From Arminella tubonensis (lineage in GTDB: Bacteria; Pseudomonadota; Alphaproteobacteria; Rhizobiales; Rhizobiaceae), in assembly GCF_003240585.1 (NCBI RefSeq), contig NZ_PCDP01000019.1:62001-126000 (forward strand): DNA of 64,000 nt. Reading direction: 5' to 3'. Below are positions 26,877 to 35,010 of this stretch, piece after piece. A program made the translations under genes and the position numbers. Below the pieces are notes generated by a model that worked only from the letters and a program-made list of their open reading frames with translations, searched no databases and was not told the origin of the DNA. Position 1 is the first letter of the stretch; every line of letters begins with the position of its first letter.

Positions 26877-27581
26877 CTATCGTCTTGTCTCACGGTTTTG
26901 AACCATTTCGAGGGCATTCTCGATCGCTGCGTCTGAGGCCGTATTGTCAAAAATACACCAGTCGTTCTGGCTGAGCATTTCGGAAAACGCGCCAATCTCC
27001 AGACTTGAATAAGACGAGTAGTAAATCTTGGGTTTGCCATGGAGGCGGAGATATCGAAATCCTTCGTCAGCCGGCACCATGCCAGCGATTTTGATAGGAT
27101 CTGCAACAACTCGATCAATCGTCAGCTCGTCGAGCAGATCGCTCGCGCCATCGGATGCCCACGATTCATGCCGCGGTTCAATGACAATCTCACCCCCATG
27201 CTGTTTCCGCATGAACCTGAGACCGCTGTTCACTTCGGACCCTCCGAACTCCAGCGTGGGCGGCAACTGGCACAGCAGTGGACCAAGCTTTGCTCCCAGG
27301 GGTTCGATGTCGCTTAAGAAGCGCAATAACGGCTGCTCCAGATCAGCCAATCTCAATTCGTGCGTGATCTGCTTGGGAAGCTTCACCGAGAAGCGAAAAT
27401 CCTCAGGCACGCTGTTGGCCCATCGCTGAATTGTCTGCAGCTTATGCCGGCGATAAAATGTCGAATTTATCTCGACGGCGTTGAACACCGCCGAGTAACG
27501 CGCCAACGCTGAACCCTCTGTTGGAAATCGAGCGGCAACTGAACCGGGGATCAACCATCCGGCGGTACCAACAAATGGCAA
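26877..27581 (-). CDS. DUF72 domain protein
   Basis: A 234-residue protein of the DUF72 family (YecE-like), a TIM-barrel fold whose biochemical role is not settled. Motifs typical of the family are seen: FPTEGSALARYSAVFNAVEINSTFYR split over the first strands, FSVKLPKQITHE, LLCQLPPTLEF and RYLRLHGKPKIYYSSYS. The length is normal for the family. It converges on the oxidoreductase gene with only 14 bases between the stops. Nothing in the context suggests a specific pathway. Confidence 0.88.
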   Translation of the reverse strand: MPFVGTAGWLIPGSVAARFPTEGSALARYSAVFNAVEINSTFYRRHKLQTIQRWANSVPEDFRFSVKLPKQITHELRLADLEQPLLRFLSDIEPLGAKLGPLLCQLPPTLEFGGSEVNSGLRFMRKQHGGEIVIEPRHESWASDGASDLLDELTIDRVVADPIKIAGMVPADEGFRYLRLHGKPKIYYSSYSSLEIGAFSEMLSQNDWCIFDNTASDAAIENALEMVQNRETRR

Positions 27582-27785
27582 ATGCTACCCTCCCGAAACG
27601 CCTGTTCTTAAACCTAGCGTCCGCTTTCAAGACGGCGAGGAAATAGCACCAGGGGATCGACGCGCGCACGGGTGTTGCCTCACCCTCGTCAGTATCGACC
27701 TCCTGGCTCGCCATGGGACCTTCAGCGCTAGGACCGCTTTTCGCCTCGCTGGCGCGGCCGGCGTTCGCCGGGTGACGGGCGGGGC

Positions 27786-28850
27786 TCAATCTTCCGGCAG
27801 GGTGAAGACCGCGCAGGGATCAGCAATACCGCGCATTGAGTGATCGCCCAGAGGGATCAAAGCTGTCGTCGTCTCCGCTGCGATCGCGCCCGAGATGAGC
27901 ACACTACGACCAAGGGGCTTGCATAGTCCTTCGAGGCGGCTCACCAAGTTGACCGCAGGGCCGATGGCGGTAAAATCCAGCCGATCGGCCGCGCCGATAT
28001 TGCCCCACAGCATTTCGCCGAAATGCAGTGCCGCACCAAAGGGTAGCGGCGGCAACCCCTGCCCCTGTCGCACCGTGTCTAGATGGGCCATGCCGGCGCG
28101 GGCAGCAACGACCGCGCGAAGCGCCGCCTCGCAGGCCTCGCCCGTGGCGCCGGTGACCGGGAAAATCGCCAGAACGCCGTCACCGATGAACTTCAGCACC
28201 TCGCCCCCGAAGGCGTGCACCGCCCCGGCGACCCGGTCGAACCAAGCGTCGAGGGTGGCGATCATTGCTGCTGGCTCCGTCGCCTCGGACAGCGCGGTGA
28301 AGTCGCGCAGATCAGCACAGAGCAGCGCGGCGCGAATGGTCTCCCCAGTGCCACGGCGCAGCGCACCGGCCCGCACCCGGGCGGCACTACGCCGGCCAAG
28401 ATAGGCCTCGAGCAACGTTACCAGCGCCGCCCGGGCCGTCAGAGCGGCCAAGGGCGCTGCAGCAAAGCGCGCAACCTCGCGCAGTCGACTGGCCTCGGCG
28501 GGGTCGAATGGGCGGGTCCCGGCCCAGCCTAGCACCGGACAGTCCGACGCGGAGCCGATCGTCTCCTCCTCCACCGGACCAAGCCCCGCCAGCCAGTCGC
28601 GCCCGGCTTGCCCAGGCAGATCGCCGGCGCCGGCGAAGCCTAGCGTCTCGATCACCGCCCCAGTCTCTGCTCGCCATAGCCAAGTGCGGCGGGCGATGAT
28701 CGGATGCGGCACCGCCAGCGTCAAAGCTCCGCCGGCCAGCGGCAGCTGGTCGGCCAGCAGCTGGCGGCCGAGCTCGGCCAGAAACCATTCAGGGCTGGGC
28801 GAGGCGCCGGCCCCGTCAACCAGCCAGGCGAGAGGGGCGGCTAGTTTCAT
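27786..28850 (-). CDS. class III adenylate/guanylate cyclase
   Basis: A 354-residue soluble protein. The C-terminal half is a class III nucleotide cyclase domain: ALLCADLRDFTALSE with one metal Asp, FGGEVLKFIGDGVLAIFP with the second, and GAALHFGEMLWGNIGA followed by FTAIGPAVNLVSRLE. The N-terminal half (about 150 residues) is alanine- and glycine-rich and may be a GAF-like sensor. Both metal aspartates are intact, so activity is expected; cAMP is the usual product in rhizobia, which carry many such cyclases. The gene is visibly richer in G+C than its neighbours, which may mean different ancestry. Confidence 0.88.
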   Translation of the reverse strand: MKLAAPLAWLVDGAGASPSPEWFLAELGRQLLADQLPLAGGALTLAVPHPIIARRTWLWRAETGAVIETLGFAGAGDLPGQAGRDWLAGLGPVEEETIGSASDCPVLGWAGTRPFDPAEASRLREVARFAAAPLAALTARAALVTLLEAYLGRRSAARVRAGALRRGTGETIRAALLCADLRDFTALSEATEPAAMIATLDAWFDRVAGAVHAFGGEVLKFIGDGVLAIFPVTGATGEACEAALRAVVAARAGMAHLDTVRQGQGLPPLPFGAALHFGEMLWGNIGAADRLDFTAIGPAVNLVSRLEGLCKPLGRSVLISGAIAAETTTALIPLGDHSMRGIADPCAVFTLPED

Positions 28851-29140
28851 ACTTCGATCATGCCATGGCGGCCAAAGGCTGTCATCCGCGCCGTGGCGAC
28901 GGTGCTTCCATTGTGGTCGGGTCCCGACACACTAGGACACGGACATCGCTAGAAGAGTAGACAAGTAGAGAGCGACGTTCGGGGCGAGGCTATGAGCTGT
29001 CACAACGAGCCATTCACATCCGCTACAGGCGCCAGGCACGCGGTCCAATCCTCGGGGTGATTGCCTTCGAAGCGCCTGCGAGCTCTTGCTTATCCCTAAG
29101 CACCCGTATCAGGAGCGGCAATTTCGAGAACGGAAAGCAG

Positions 29141-29587
29141 TCACGTTCTGCCCGCCATGATGTCCGGACCGGGGTCGCGCCCGGCGGCAACCTCGGTCAG
29201 CCGACCAAGGTAATGAGCCCAGCCTTCAGCATGGCCGACGCATTGCTCGGCGCTGGGCAGGCCGGTGTGGGTCAGGCGCAGCAGCGTTCCGTCCGGCTGC
29301 TCGATCAGGTCGATTTCGACCAGGCTCGAACCGGGCGGCACCACCTCGCTACCATCCCAGCCGAAGCTGTAGGCCAGGCGGTGTACCGGCACCACTTCGC
29401 GAAAGGAACCGCGAGCAAAGCGTGCACCCGTGACGTTAACAAGATAGAGCCCCCCCGGGTGAAGCTCGGTTTGCGCTTCAGTTCCCATCCAGCGCAGAAT
29501 CTTCTCCGGATCGGTCAGGAGGGCGAAGACCGCGGCCGGCGGCGCCGGAATGTGTGTCTCGCGGCGGACGACGAAAGCGTCTTGCAT
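29141..29587 (-). CDS. SRPBCC (AHSA1-like) domain protein
   Basis: A 148-residue protein of the START/SRPBCC superfamily, AHSA1 branch. It begins VRRETHIPAPPAAVFALLTDPEKILRWMG in pieces typical of the fold and continues with PGGLYLVNV, then LIEQPDGTLLRLTHTGLP and the C-terminal GWAHYLGRL helix that closes the hydrophobic cavity. Such proteins bind small hydrophobic ligands and often lie beside ArsR regulators; none is seen here. There is no signal peptide. The function is otherwise open. It is bounded by about 290 bases on the cyclase side and by a broken SnoaL-like gene on the other. Confidence 0.88.
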   Translation of the reverse strand: MQDAFVVRRETHIPAPPAAVFALLTDPEKILRWMGTEAQTELHPGGLYLVNVTGARFARGSFREVVPVHRLAYSFGWDGSEVVPPGSSLVEIDLIEQPDGTLLRLTHTGLPSAEQCVGHAEGWAHYLGRLTEVAAGRDPGPDIMAGRT

Positions 29588-29828
29588 TGGTCTCTCCTAT
29601 GGTTGCCGTGAGCTGCCCCACCTAGGGCGAGGGACGGACCGACGGACGTGATCCTATCGTACGACTTGCCCGCGGGACAGGATGTAGGCAAAAGTTCACC
29701 TTCAGCAAGAGTACCGCCCAGCACCAACGATGGCGCCACAGGCGCCGAAGATGATCAACCGTCGCCATTGGCGGGTTCCGATCTGAACGGATTCGTCTTC
29801 AGCGGTCTGCAGATGTGAGCTTTTGGTA

Positions 29829-30207
29829 CTAAAGCTGAGATTCGATTGCGGCCTGGTCTACGACCGACCATACTTTCTCAATGCGTGCGTCTCGAAACTC
29901 GTAGAATACATTTTCGGTAAACGAGACCCTTTGCCATCTACATGAAGGCCGGTTCCTTTCGGCCTGCAGTCAAAGCGCAGGCGGCTCGCGACACGCGGTG
30001 GCTCGCAGATTACCAGATCGATGTTGAAACTAAGGTCTGGTATCGCCCGAAAATCTCCCTCAAGCATCTCGCGGTAGCCTGATAATTCGATCCGCTCGCT
30101 GTTGTAGTGGACGTCCTCGTGAACGAACCGCGCCAGATTGGCCAGTCCTGTCTGTTCAGGCAGGCAATGTAGTCTCGGTAAATGTCCGAGAGATGGGCTC
30201 TCGTCAC
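29829..30207 (-). pseudogene. SnoaL-like ester cyclase gene broken by two frameshifts
   Basis: Three consecutive frames together give one SnoaL-like (NTF2-fold) protein of about 125 residues. Frame one provides MTRAHLSDIYRDYIACLNRQ. Frame two continues with LARFVHEDVHYNSERIEL and AIPDLSFNIDLVICEPPRV. Frame three finishes with VSFTENVFYEFRDARIEKVW and SVVDQAAIESQL before a TAG at 29829-29831. Each junction is explained by loss of one base, near 30140 and near 29928. The intact family makes small ring-closing or hydratase-like enzymes. Sequencing error is possible, but two independent lesions in 380 bases favour a decayed gene. Confidence 0.75.
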
Positions 30208-30433
30208 GGCAGTTGCACCCGTTTTCCTTCACCATTCCAAGCGCAAAATAGGGCGATGCAAGAGTTCTGCAACCGAGACAAATGTCCGATCCTCCATTTT
30301 CGAGTGGAGGAGATCAGTGTTAACCGACGGGCGCGGCGCTTAGCAGGGATGCGCACGGCAGCTATGCAAGAGAAGACGAACTGGGAACGCCGACGGCGAA
30401 ACGGTGACCAAACGGTCTCCGACATGACGCTTG

Positions 30434-30465
30434 AAAACAAAAACGCCCGCTTCATGAGCGGGCGT
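30434..30465 (-). terminator. intrinsic terminator of the DUF1127 gene
   Basis: ACGCCCGCT (30443-30451) pairs perfectly with AGCGGGCGT (30457-30465) over a five-base loop, and an A-rich run at 30434-30443 gives a T-tract on the minus strand. It lies 33 bases beyond the stop of the DUF1127 gene. Confidence 0.85.
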
Positions 30466-30497
30466 CGTGCAATATTAGGCGGTGCCGTCTGGCGCGA

Positions 30498-30644
30498 CTA
30501 GCGAGAAACCGATGCGCGGGCAACGCTGCGGATATCGGCGCGGTCGATGCCAAGGTCCTGCAATTCGCGGCTGGACATGCGGCCAAGTTCGGTAACGGTC
30601 TGACGGAACTTGCGCCAGTTATTGAAAGAGCGTGCTACGTTCAT
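30498..30644 (-). CDS. DUF1127 small protein
   Basis: A 48-residue protein starting at ATG 30644, with AAAGGGGAT just upstream. It matches the DUF1127 (YjiS-like) pattern: an aromatic and basic helix, FNNWRKFRQTVTELGRMS, followed by SRELQDLGIDRADI and a short tail. Small DUF1127 proteins are abundant in rhizobia and Agrobacterium, where some affect phosphate and carbon metabolism and RNA turnover. The protein is basic and helical and may bind RNA. A strong terminator follows, so it is transcribed on its own. Confidence 0.88.
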   Translation of the reverse strand: MNVARSFNNWRKFRQTVTELGRMSSRELQDLGIDRADIRSVARASVSR

Positions 30645-31012
30645 GATAATCCCCTTTCCTGAGGGCTGCCTGACGTCAGCAACCGTGCTTGGCTCCGGCG
30701 TCATTTGGATGGTTGAGATATAGGCGTTTCAATCGGTTTAAAACAGCGACAATCTCTCAGCCCACCTATGCGTTTGACGCACGGGTCCCGTCGTTTCGGC
30801 GGGAGGTGATCGTTTTTTAGGCCACTAAGCGGTCGAATGCCGTCAGGCGCATGATCGGCGGATCGGCGTCCGGGTAGCACAAAATCTCGGCCCTGAGTTA
30901 ACTGAACTCAGGATCAAGCGCTTCATCGTCAACGTCGATCCACCAAGAACTCCGACGGCCGTCGCTTAGACCAGCGACAGCCCCGGGGATCTCACGGGTC
31001 AGCACCCGATTA
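30645..31012. other. intergenic region upstream of the DUF1127 gene
   Basis: About 370 bases containing the promoter of the DUF1127 gene and the 3' side of the chemoreceptor gene. A weak hairpin, CCCGTCG-TTT-CGGCGGG, near 30787-30803 is the only structure I notice. No gene is supported. Confidence 0.45.
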
Positions 31013-32959
31013 TCAAAACTCTTCCCAGTGATCAGCACCCGCGGTTGCTTTTGCGCCGAAAGCTGCAGCCACAGTATTGGCCATTTTGCGCGCCGGAGAA
31101 ATAGCCGGCTTGTGGAGCGTGCTAGCAGCAACAGCCAGGGCGGCAGGTCTGCGGCGCGGCGCTGCCTGCGACGTTCTTATCCCGCCGAGTTGGAACTGCC
31201 CGATCAGCTCTCGCAGCCTGGTCGCCTCGTCGGCAAGCGTCGCGCTCGCCGCGTTTGTCTGCTCGACCATCGCAGCGTTCTGCTGGGTTACCTGGTCCAT
31301 CTGGTTGACGGCAGTGTTGACCTCGGAAAGGCCTACGGATTGCTCCTTCGCTGACGTTGCAATGGCGTCCATATGTTGGTTGACGGTAATGATATAGCCC
31401 TCGATAGTCTTCAGTGCCTCGCCCGTCTCGCTGACGAGCTTGACGCCGTTCTGCACTTCCACGCTCGAGCTGCGTATGAGATCTTTGATCTCCTTGGCTG
31501 CCTTGGCTGAGCGCTGGGCGAGCTCGCGCACCTCCTGCGCCACAACCGCAAAACCCTTGCCGGCCTCCCCTGCTCGAGCAGCCTCGACACCAGCGTTCAG
31601 CGCCAGGAGGTTTGTCTGGAACGCAATCTCGTCAATCACGCCGATGATGTTGGCGATCTGGTGGGATGACTGTTCGATCCTCTCCATTGCATTGACGGCA
31701 TTTGAGACGACGACGCCCGAGTGTGCCGCGCCGGCATTTGCGTGCGCAGCCACGGCGCGTGCCTCATCGGCTCTCTTTGAGGAATTCGAAACGTTGACGG
31801 TGATTTCATCGAGGGCCGCGGCTGTTTCCTCGAGCGACGCAGCCTGCTGTTCAGTTCGCTTCGATAGATCCTGCGCGCCCTGGCTGATCTCGCTCGTGCC
31901 GACATCGATGGCGCCCGTCGCTTCGGCAACCGCCCGCAGCGTCTCAGCAAGCTGGGTCGTGGCAGTGTTAAAATCTGCCCGTAGGCTTTCGAGTTCCGCA
32001 ACGAATGGTTCGGTGATCTGGCCGGTCAGGTCTCCACGAGACAGCTGCTTCAGACCCTTGCCGAGTTGTGCCGTTGCGTATGCCATAGCTTCGGCTCTCA
32101 CTCCCTCAAGCTTCGCAATACGGTCGCGCTCCTGCTCGGAAATTGTTCGCTGGGTCGCAACTTCCCGTTCCAGTCTTTGATTGGCAAGCGCACTTTCACG
32201 GAAGACTTCCAGCGCTGCTGCAATCTTCCCGATTTCGTCAGCGCGTGAACGGTAGGGAATTTCGCGATCAAGTTCCCCCTCTGCCAGCTGCTTCATCGAG
32301 CCGGTGATCCGGGTCAGCGGCAGCGAGACGATCCTGACCGCATAGTAGATGCCGAAGCCGCTCAGCCCGAGAATAACAACGATGGTCGCGATGGAAATTT
32401 CCATTGCCGAGGAGAATGCCTTTGCAGCGCGATCGACGGTTTGATGGGCAGCGTCCAGGTTGACATCCTTGAGTTGCTTGAGCAGTGCGCCGTTCTTGGT
32501 GGCTTGATCCCGCATCGCTCCATTGAGGATAGCAGCAGCCTCTTCGTTTTTGTTCTGCCGCGACAGAGCGAGCATCGGCGCTGCGAGAGTGTCATAGGCC
32601 GCAACACCCGCATCGATCTGGTCGATCAGCTTCAGTTCGACATCAGACGGGGCGAGAGCACGAAAGGCCGCGATTTGCTCGGCTGCTCTTTGCTTGACGT
32701 CATTGATGCGTTGCTCCGCCTTGGACATTGTTTCGTCCGTCAGCGACAGGATGTGCTGCGCATAGGCCAGTCGTTTGTCAGTAAGGGCGGCTTCCAGGTC
32801 GCCGATAGTCCTAACACTCGGCAGCGAGTTCTTGCCGAGGGCGATCGTCGATGCGTTGGTTTCGTTCAACCCGACCAACGACACAAATGCGTTGCCGCAA
32901 AAGGCAAGTGCAAGCACGATAAGGAGTGATGTCAGTCCCGTCTTGATAGAGATCTTCAT
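31013..32959 (-). CDS. methyl-accepting chemotaxis protein
   Basis: A 648-residue chemoreceptor starting at ATG 32959. The first membrane segment is about residues 8-30, followed by a helical periplasmic sensor of about 160 residues (four-helix-bundle style) and a second membrane segment (ISIATIVVILGLSGFGIYYA). A HAMP domain comes next, and then the cytoplasmic signalling domain with the conserved tip [20 protein letters not shown] and [19 protein letters not shown]. The protein ends in HWEEF, which fits the W-x-x-F pentapeptide that tethers the CheR/CheB adaptation enzymes. The ligand is not evident. It is a monocistronic gene with a long upstream spacer. Confidence 0.93.
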   Translation of the reverse strand: MKISIKTGLTSLLIVLALAFCGNAFVSLVGLNETNASTIALGKNSLPSVRTIGDLEAALTDKRLAYAQHILSLTDETMSKAEQRINDVKQRAAEQIAAFRALAPSDVELKLIDQIDAGVAAYDTLAAPMLALSRQNKNEEAAAILNGAMRDQATKNGALLKQLKDVNLDAAHQTVDRAAKAFSSAMEISIATIVVILGLSGFGIYYAVRIVSLPLTRITGSMKQLAEGELDREIPYRSRADEIGKIAAALEVFRESALANQRLEREVATQRTISEQERDRIAKLEGVRAEAMAYATAQLGKGLKQLSRGDLTGQITEPFVAELESLRADFNTATTQLAETLRAVAEATGAIDVGTSEISQGAQDLSKRTEQQAASLEETAAALDEITVNVSNSSKRADEARAVAAHANAGAAHSGVVVSNAVNAMERIEQSSHQIANIIGVIDEIAFQTNLLALNAGVEAARAGEAGKGFAVVAQEVRELAQRSAKAAKEIKDLIRSSSVEVQNGVKLVSETGEALKTIEGYIITVNQHMDAIATSAKEQSVGLSEVNTAVNQMDQVTQQNAAMVEQTNAASATLADEATRLRELIGQFQLGGIRTSQAAPRRRPAALAVAASTLHKPAISPARKMANTVAAAFGAKATAGADHWEEF

Positions 32960-33680
32960 TTCCGGCCCCCTCGCCATGGTAAATTTTCGCTAAATTAGCA
33001 GGCAAAGATGGTAAATTGCTTAATTGGTTGCCCGTTGGCATCGTTACTGTCCTAGGCACTGTCCAAGCCATCGCCAACGACAGGAAGCTGCGTGCCGTGA
33101 GGGATCAGCCCGATGAAGGTGAATTTTAAGTCCCCAGCCATGACCAGCAACATATTCTTTGGTGCGGTTGACGTTTTGCGTCGTATGCTGGCGACTGGTT
33201 CCGCTCATCGGGAGCCGCCGCGGTTCGATGAAAATGGCCCCCGCCCAATATGGCTGGCCTTGAGATGTTTTACAGAATGGGCGCCGTTCCCCTCCTGGTC
33301 CTCCTATTGGCTTTCCTCGTCTGCCAAGCGTTGGCCAGGGATGCAATACCAGACACCGCGCACATTCATTTTGGAATGTGCTAGATGGCAAAGACCCGCA
33401 GCGGGCGAAGTGACGTGCGATTTCGATAGGCAGCGTATCCTTCTGAACAGCACGCAGCCTGCCCTCCGCCTCGACGATGTCGATCGTTTTTTAGTGCGGG
33501 TGGGGTCATCATAGACGGCTATCGCGACCCCACTCTGTTTTCAAATTGCTACGAAGAAGCAGCGCCTCATGCTGTCCTGAAGAATGCCAACCTTTCGGTG
33601 CAGATCACAGGCCTAGCGCACCATTTTTCAGTTCTGAGCCCTCTGCTGGGTTGTTTCCTAGCGGCTGCTCCCAATCGGTT
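32960..33680. other. intergenic region with a possible broken secreted-protein ORF
   Basis: About 720 bases between the chemoreceptor and tautomerase genes. On the plus strand an ORF from ATG 33250 to TAG 33384 encodes 44 residues that look like a signal peptide (YRMGAVPLLVLLLAFLVCQALA), and a second frame just after it reads GEVTCDFDRQRILL and LRLDDVDRFLVRVGSS to about 33514. The pair may be a small exported-protein gene with one frameshift, or chance. I see no family. Confidence 0.3.
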
Positions 33681-33866
33681 TCAACCATCCGATTTCAACG
33701 TCCCTGCCGTCGCCCAGGCATCTTTCGGAACTTCGGTGATAAGGATCTCTACGCTTTCGGGCGGGCAGACCAGCGTCTCGACGACAACTCGGGTTGCCTC
33801 GCGCGCAAAGGCTTTCTTCTGCTCGGCCGTACGTCCAGGGTGCATTTTTAGATGCAAGATTGGCAT
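33681..33866 (-). CDS. 4-oxalocrotonate tautomerase family protein
   Basis: A 61-residue tautomerase-superfamily protein. After removal of Met it begins with the catalytic Pro1 (PILHLKMHPGRT), and the rest shows the family pattern EQKKAFAREATRVVVETL followed by ESVEILITEVPKDAWATAG. Enzymes of this size form hexamers and isomerise enol/keto acids in aromatic degradation, though many have other or unknown substrates. The gene is divergent from a LysR regulator 121 bases away, the typical arrangement of a regulator with its target. The true substrate is not evident. Confidence 0.88.
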   Translation of the reverse strand: MPILHLKMHPGRTAEQKKAFAREATRVVVETLVCPPESVEILITEVPKDAWATAGTLKSDG

Positions 33867-33987
33867 GACATATCCTTTGCAAATAGCGCATCAGGACGAG
33901 GCGCTGACGCTGCGAACTATCTAATGGCTTGCGACAGGGATAAATGGGCGCCAGATTGCATCATTCAAAACCAACGGGTTCTTAATC

Positions 33988-34872
33988 ATGGACAAGCTGG
34001 CCGGCATGAGAATGTTCATTAAGGTCGTCGATAGCGGAAGTTTTGCCGCTGCCGCTGAGGCTGATGGTGTATCGGCAACAATGGTCGCAAAGCATATTCG
34101 CACCATTGAGCAGCGCCTCGGCGCGCGATTGCTTCACCGCACGACGCGTCGGCATCAACTGACCGAGGTCGGTCGGCTTTACTACGAGCGTAGCAAACAC
34201 GCTCTCGCGGAGGTGGACGCCGCCGAAGCAAGTGCTTCAGAACTGCAGTCAAGTCCACGCGGCCGGCTGAGGCTGGTGGCGCCGGTCAGCTTTGGAAGTG
34301 AAAGCCTTGTACCTGCACTCGTCCAGTATCTAGACCAAAACCTGGAGGTCGGCATTGAACTGACCCTAGACAACCGCGCCCCGGATTTGATCAGCGAGGG
34401 ATACGAGTTGGGCATTCATATTGGCGAAATGAATGCCTCCGACCTCGTTGCTCGGCCGTTGAAGCCCTATCGTCGGATACTCGCAGCCGCACCGTCTTAC
34501 CTAGAGCAACACGGAAGGCCAGAAAGGCCTGCACAGTTAAGCACGCATCAGTGCCTCGGCCTGTCATACTGGCGCAAGCAGGGAATCTGGCATCTGGTTG
34601 GACCAGATGGTGAAATCTGTGAGGTACCAGTGAGGGGCCGCTTCACGACAAACCAGGGCGCGGCTTTGCGTGTCGCGGCAATATCCGGAGCTGGTATCGT
34701 CTTGCAGCCCGAGTTGCTATTGGCTGATGACCTTGCCGGCGGGCGACTTGAGCCCGTTCTGCCGGCCTGGTCGTATAAATCGGTGCCCATGTATCTCGTC
34801 TATCGGCAGGATCGCCGGCCGACAGCGATGCTTAGAAGCGCAATTGACTTTCTGATCGCACGCTTCGGCTGA
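33988..34872 (+). CDS. LysR-family transcriptional regulator
   Basis: A 294-residue LysR protein. The N-terminal winged helix (MDKLAGMRMFIKVVDSGSF, then GVSATMVAKHIRTIEQRLGARLLHRTTRR) leads into a periplasmic-binding-like effector domain with GRLRLVAPVSFGSESL and the late IVLQPELLLADDLAGGRL. It belongs to the large group resembling AaeR/DsdC-like regulators of small oxidoreductases. It is divergent from the tautomerase gene and most likely activates or represses it. The effector is unknown. Confidence 0.9.
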   Translation: MDKLAGMRMFIKVVDSGSFAAAAEADGVSATMVAKHIRTIEQRLGARLLHRTTRRHQLTEVGRLYYERSKHALAEVDAAEASASELQSSPRGRLRLVAPVSFGSESLVPALVQYLDQNLEVGIELTLDNRAPDLISEGYELGIHIGEMNASDLVARPLKPYRRILAAAPSYLEQHGRPERPAQLSTHQCLGLSYWRKQGIWHLVGPDGEICEVPVRGRFTTNQGAALRVAAISGAGIVLQPELLLADDLAGGRLEPVLPAWSYKSVPMYLVYRQDRRPTAMLRSAIDFLIARFG

Positions 34873-35010
34873 TCTTGCCAAGACCGGGAACTTCGCGGGT
34901 CCCCCGGTCTTCCACCGATTGTCGTGAGCAGAGCACAATCATCGCAGACGTACACGGCTGAGAGAGATTTCAAACCACTGACCCCTTTGATGGCCAATGG
35001 CTCAAATTGA

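Noticed and set aside
27442..27789. Minus-strand ORF of 115 codons between DUF72 and the cyclase
   Set aside because: It overlaps the DUF72 N-terminus on the same strand, has no ribosome-binding site and no family resemblance.
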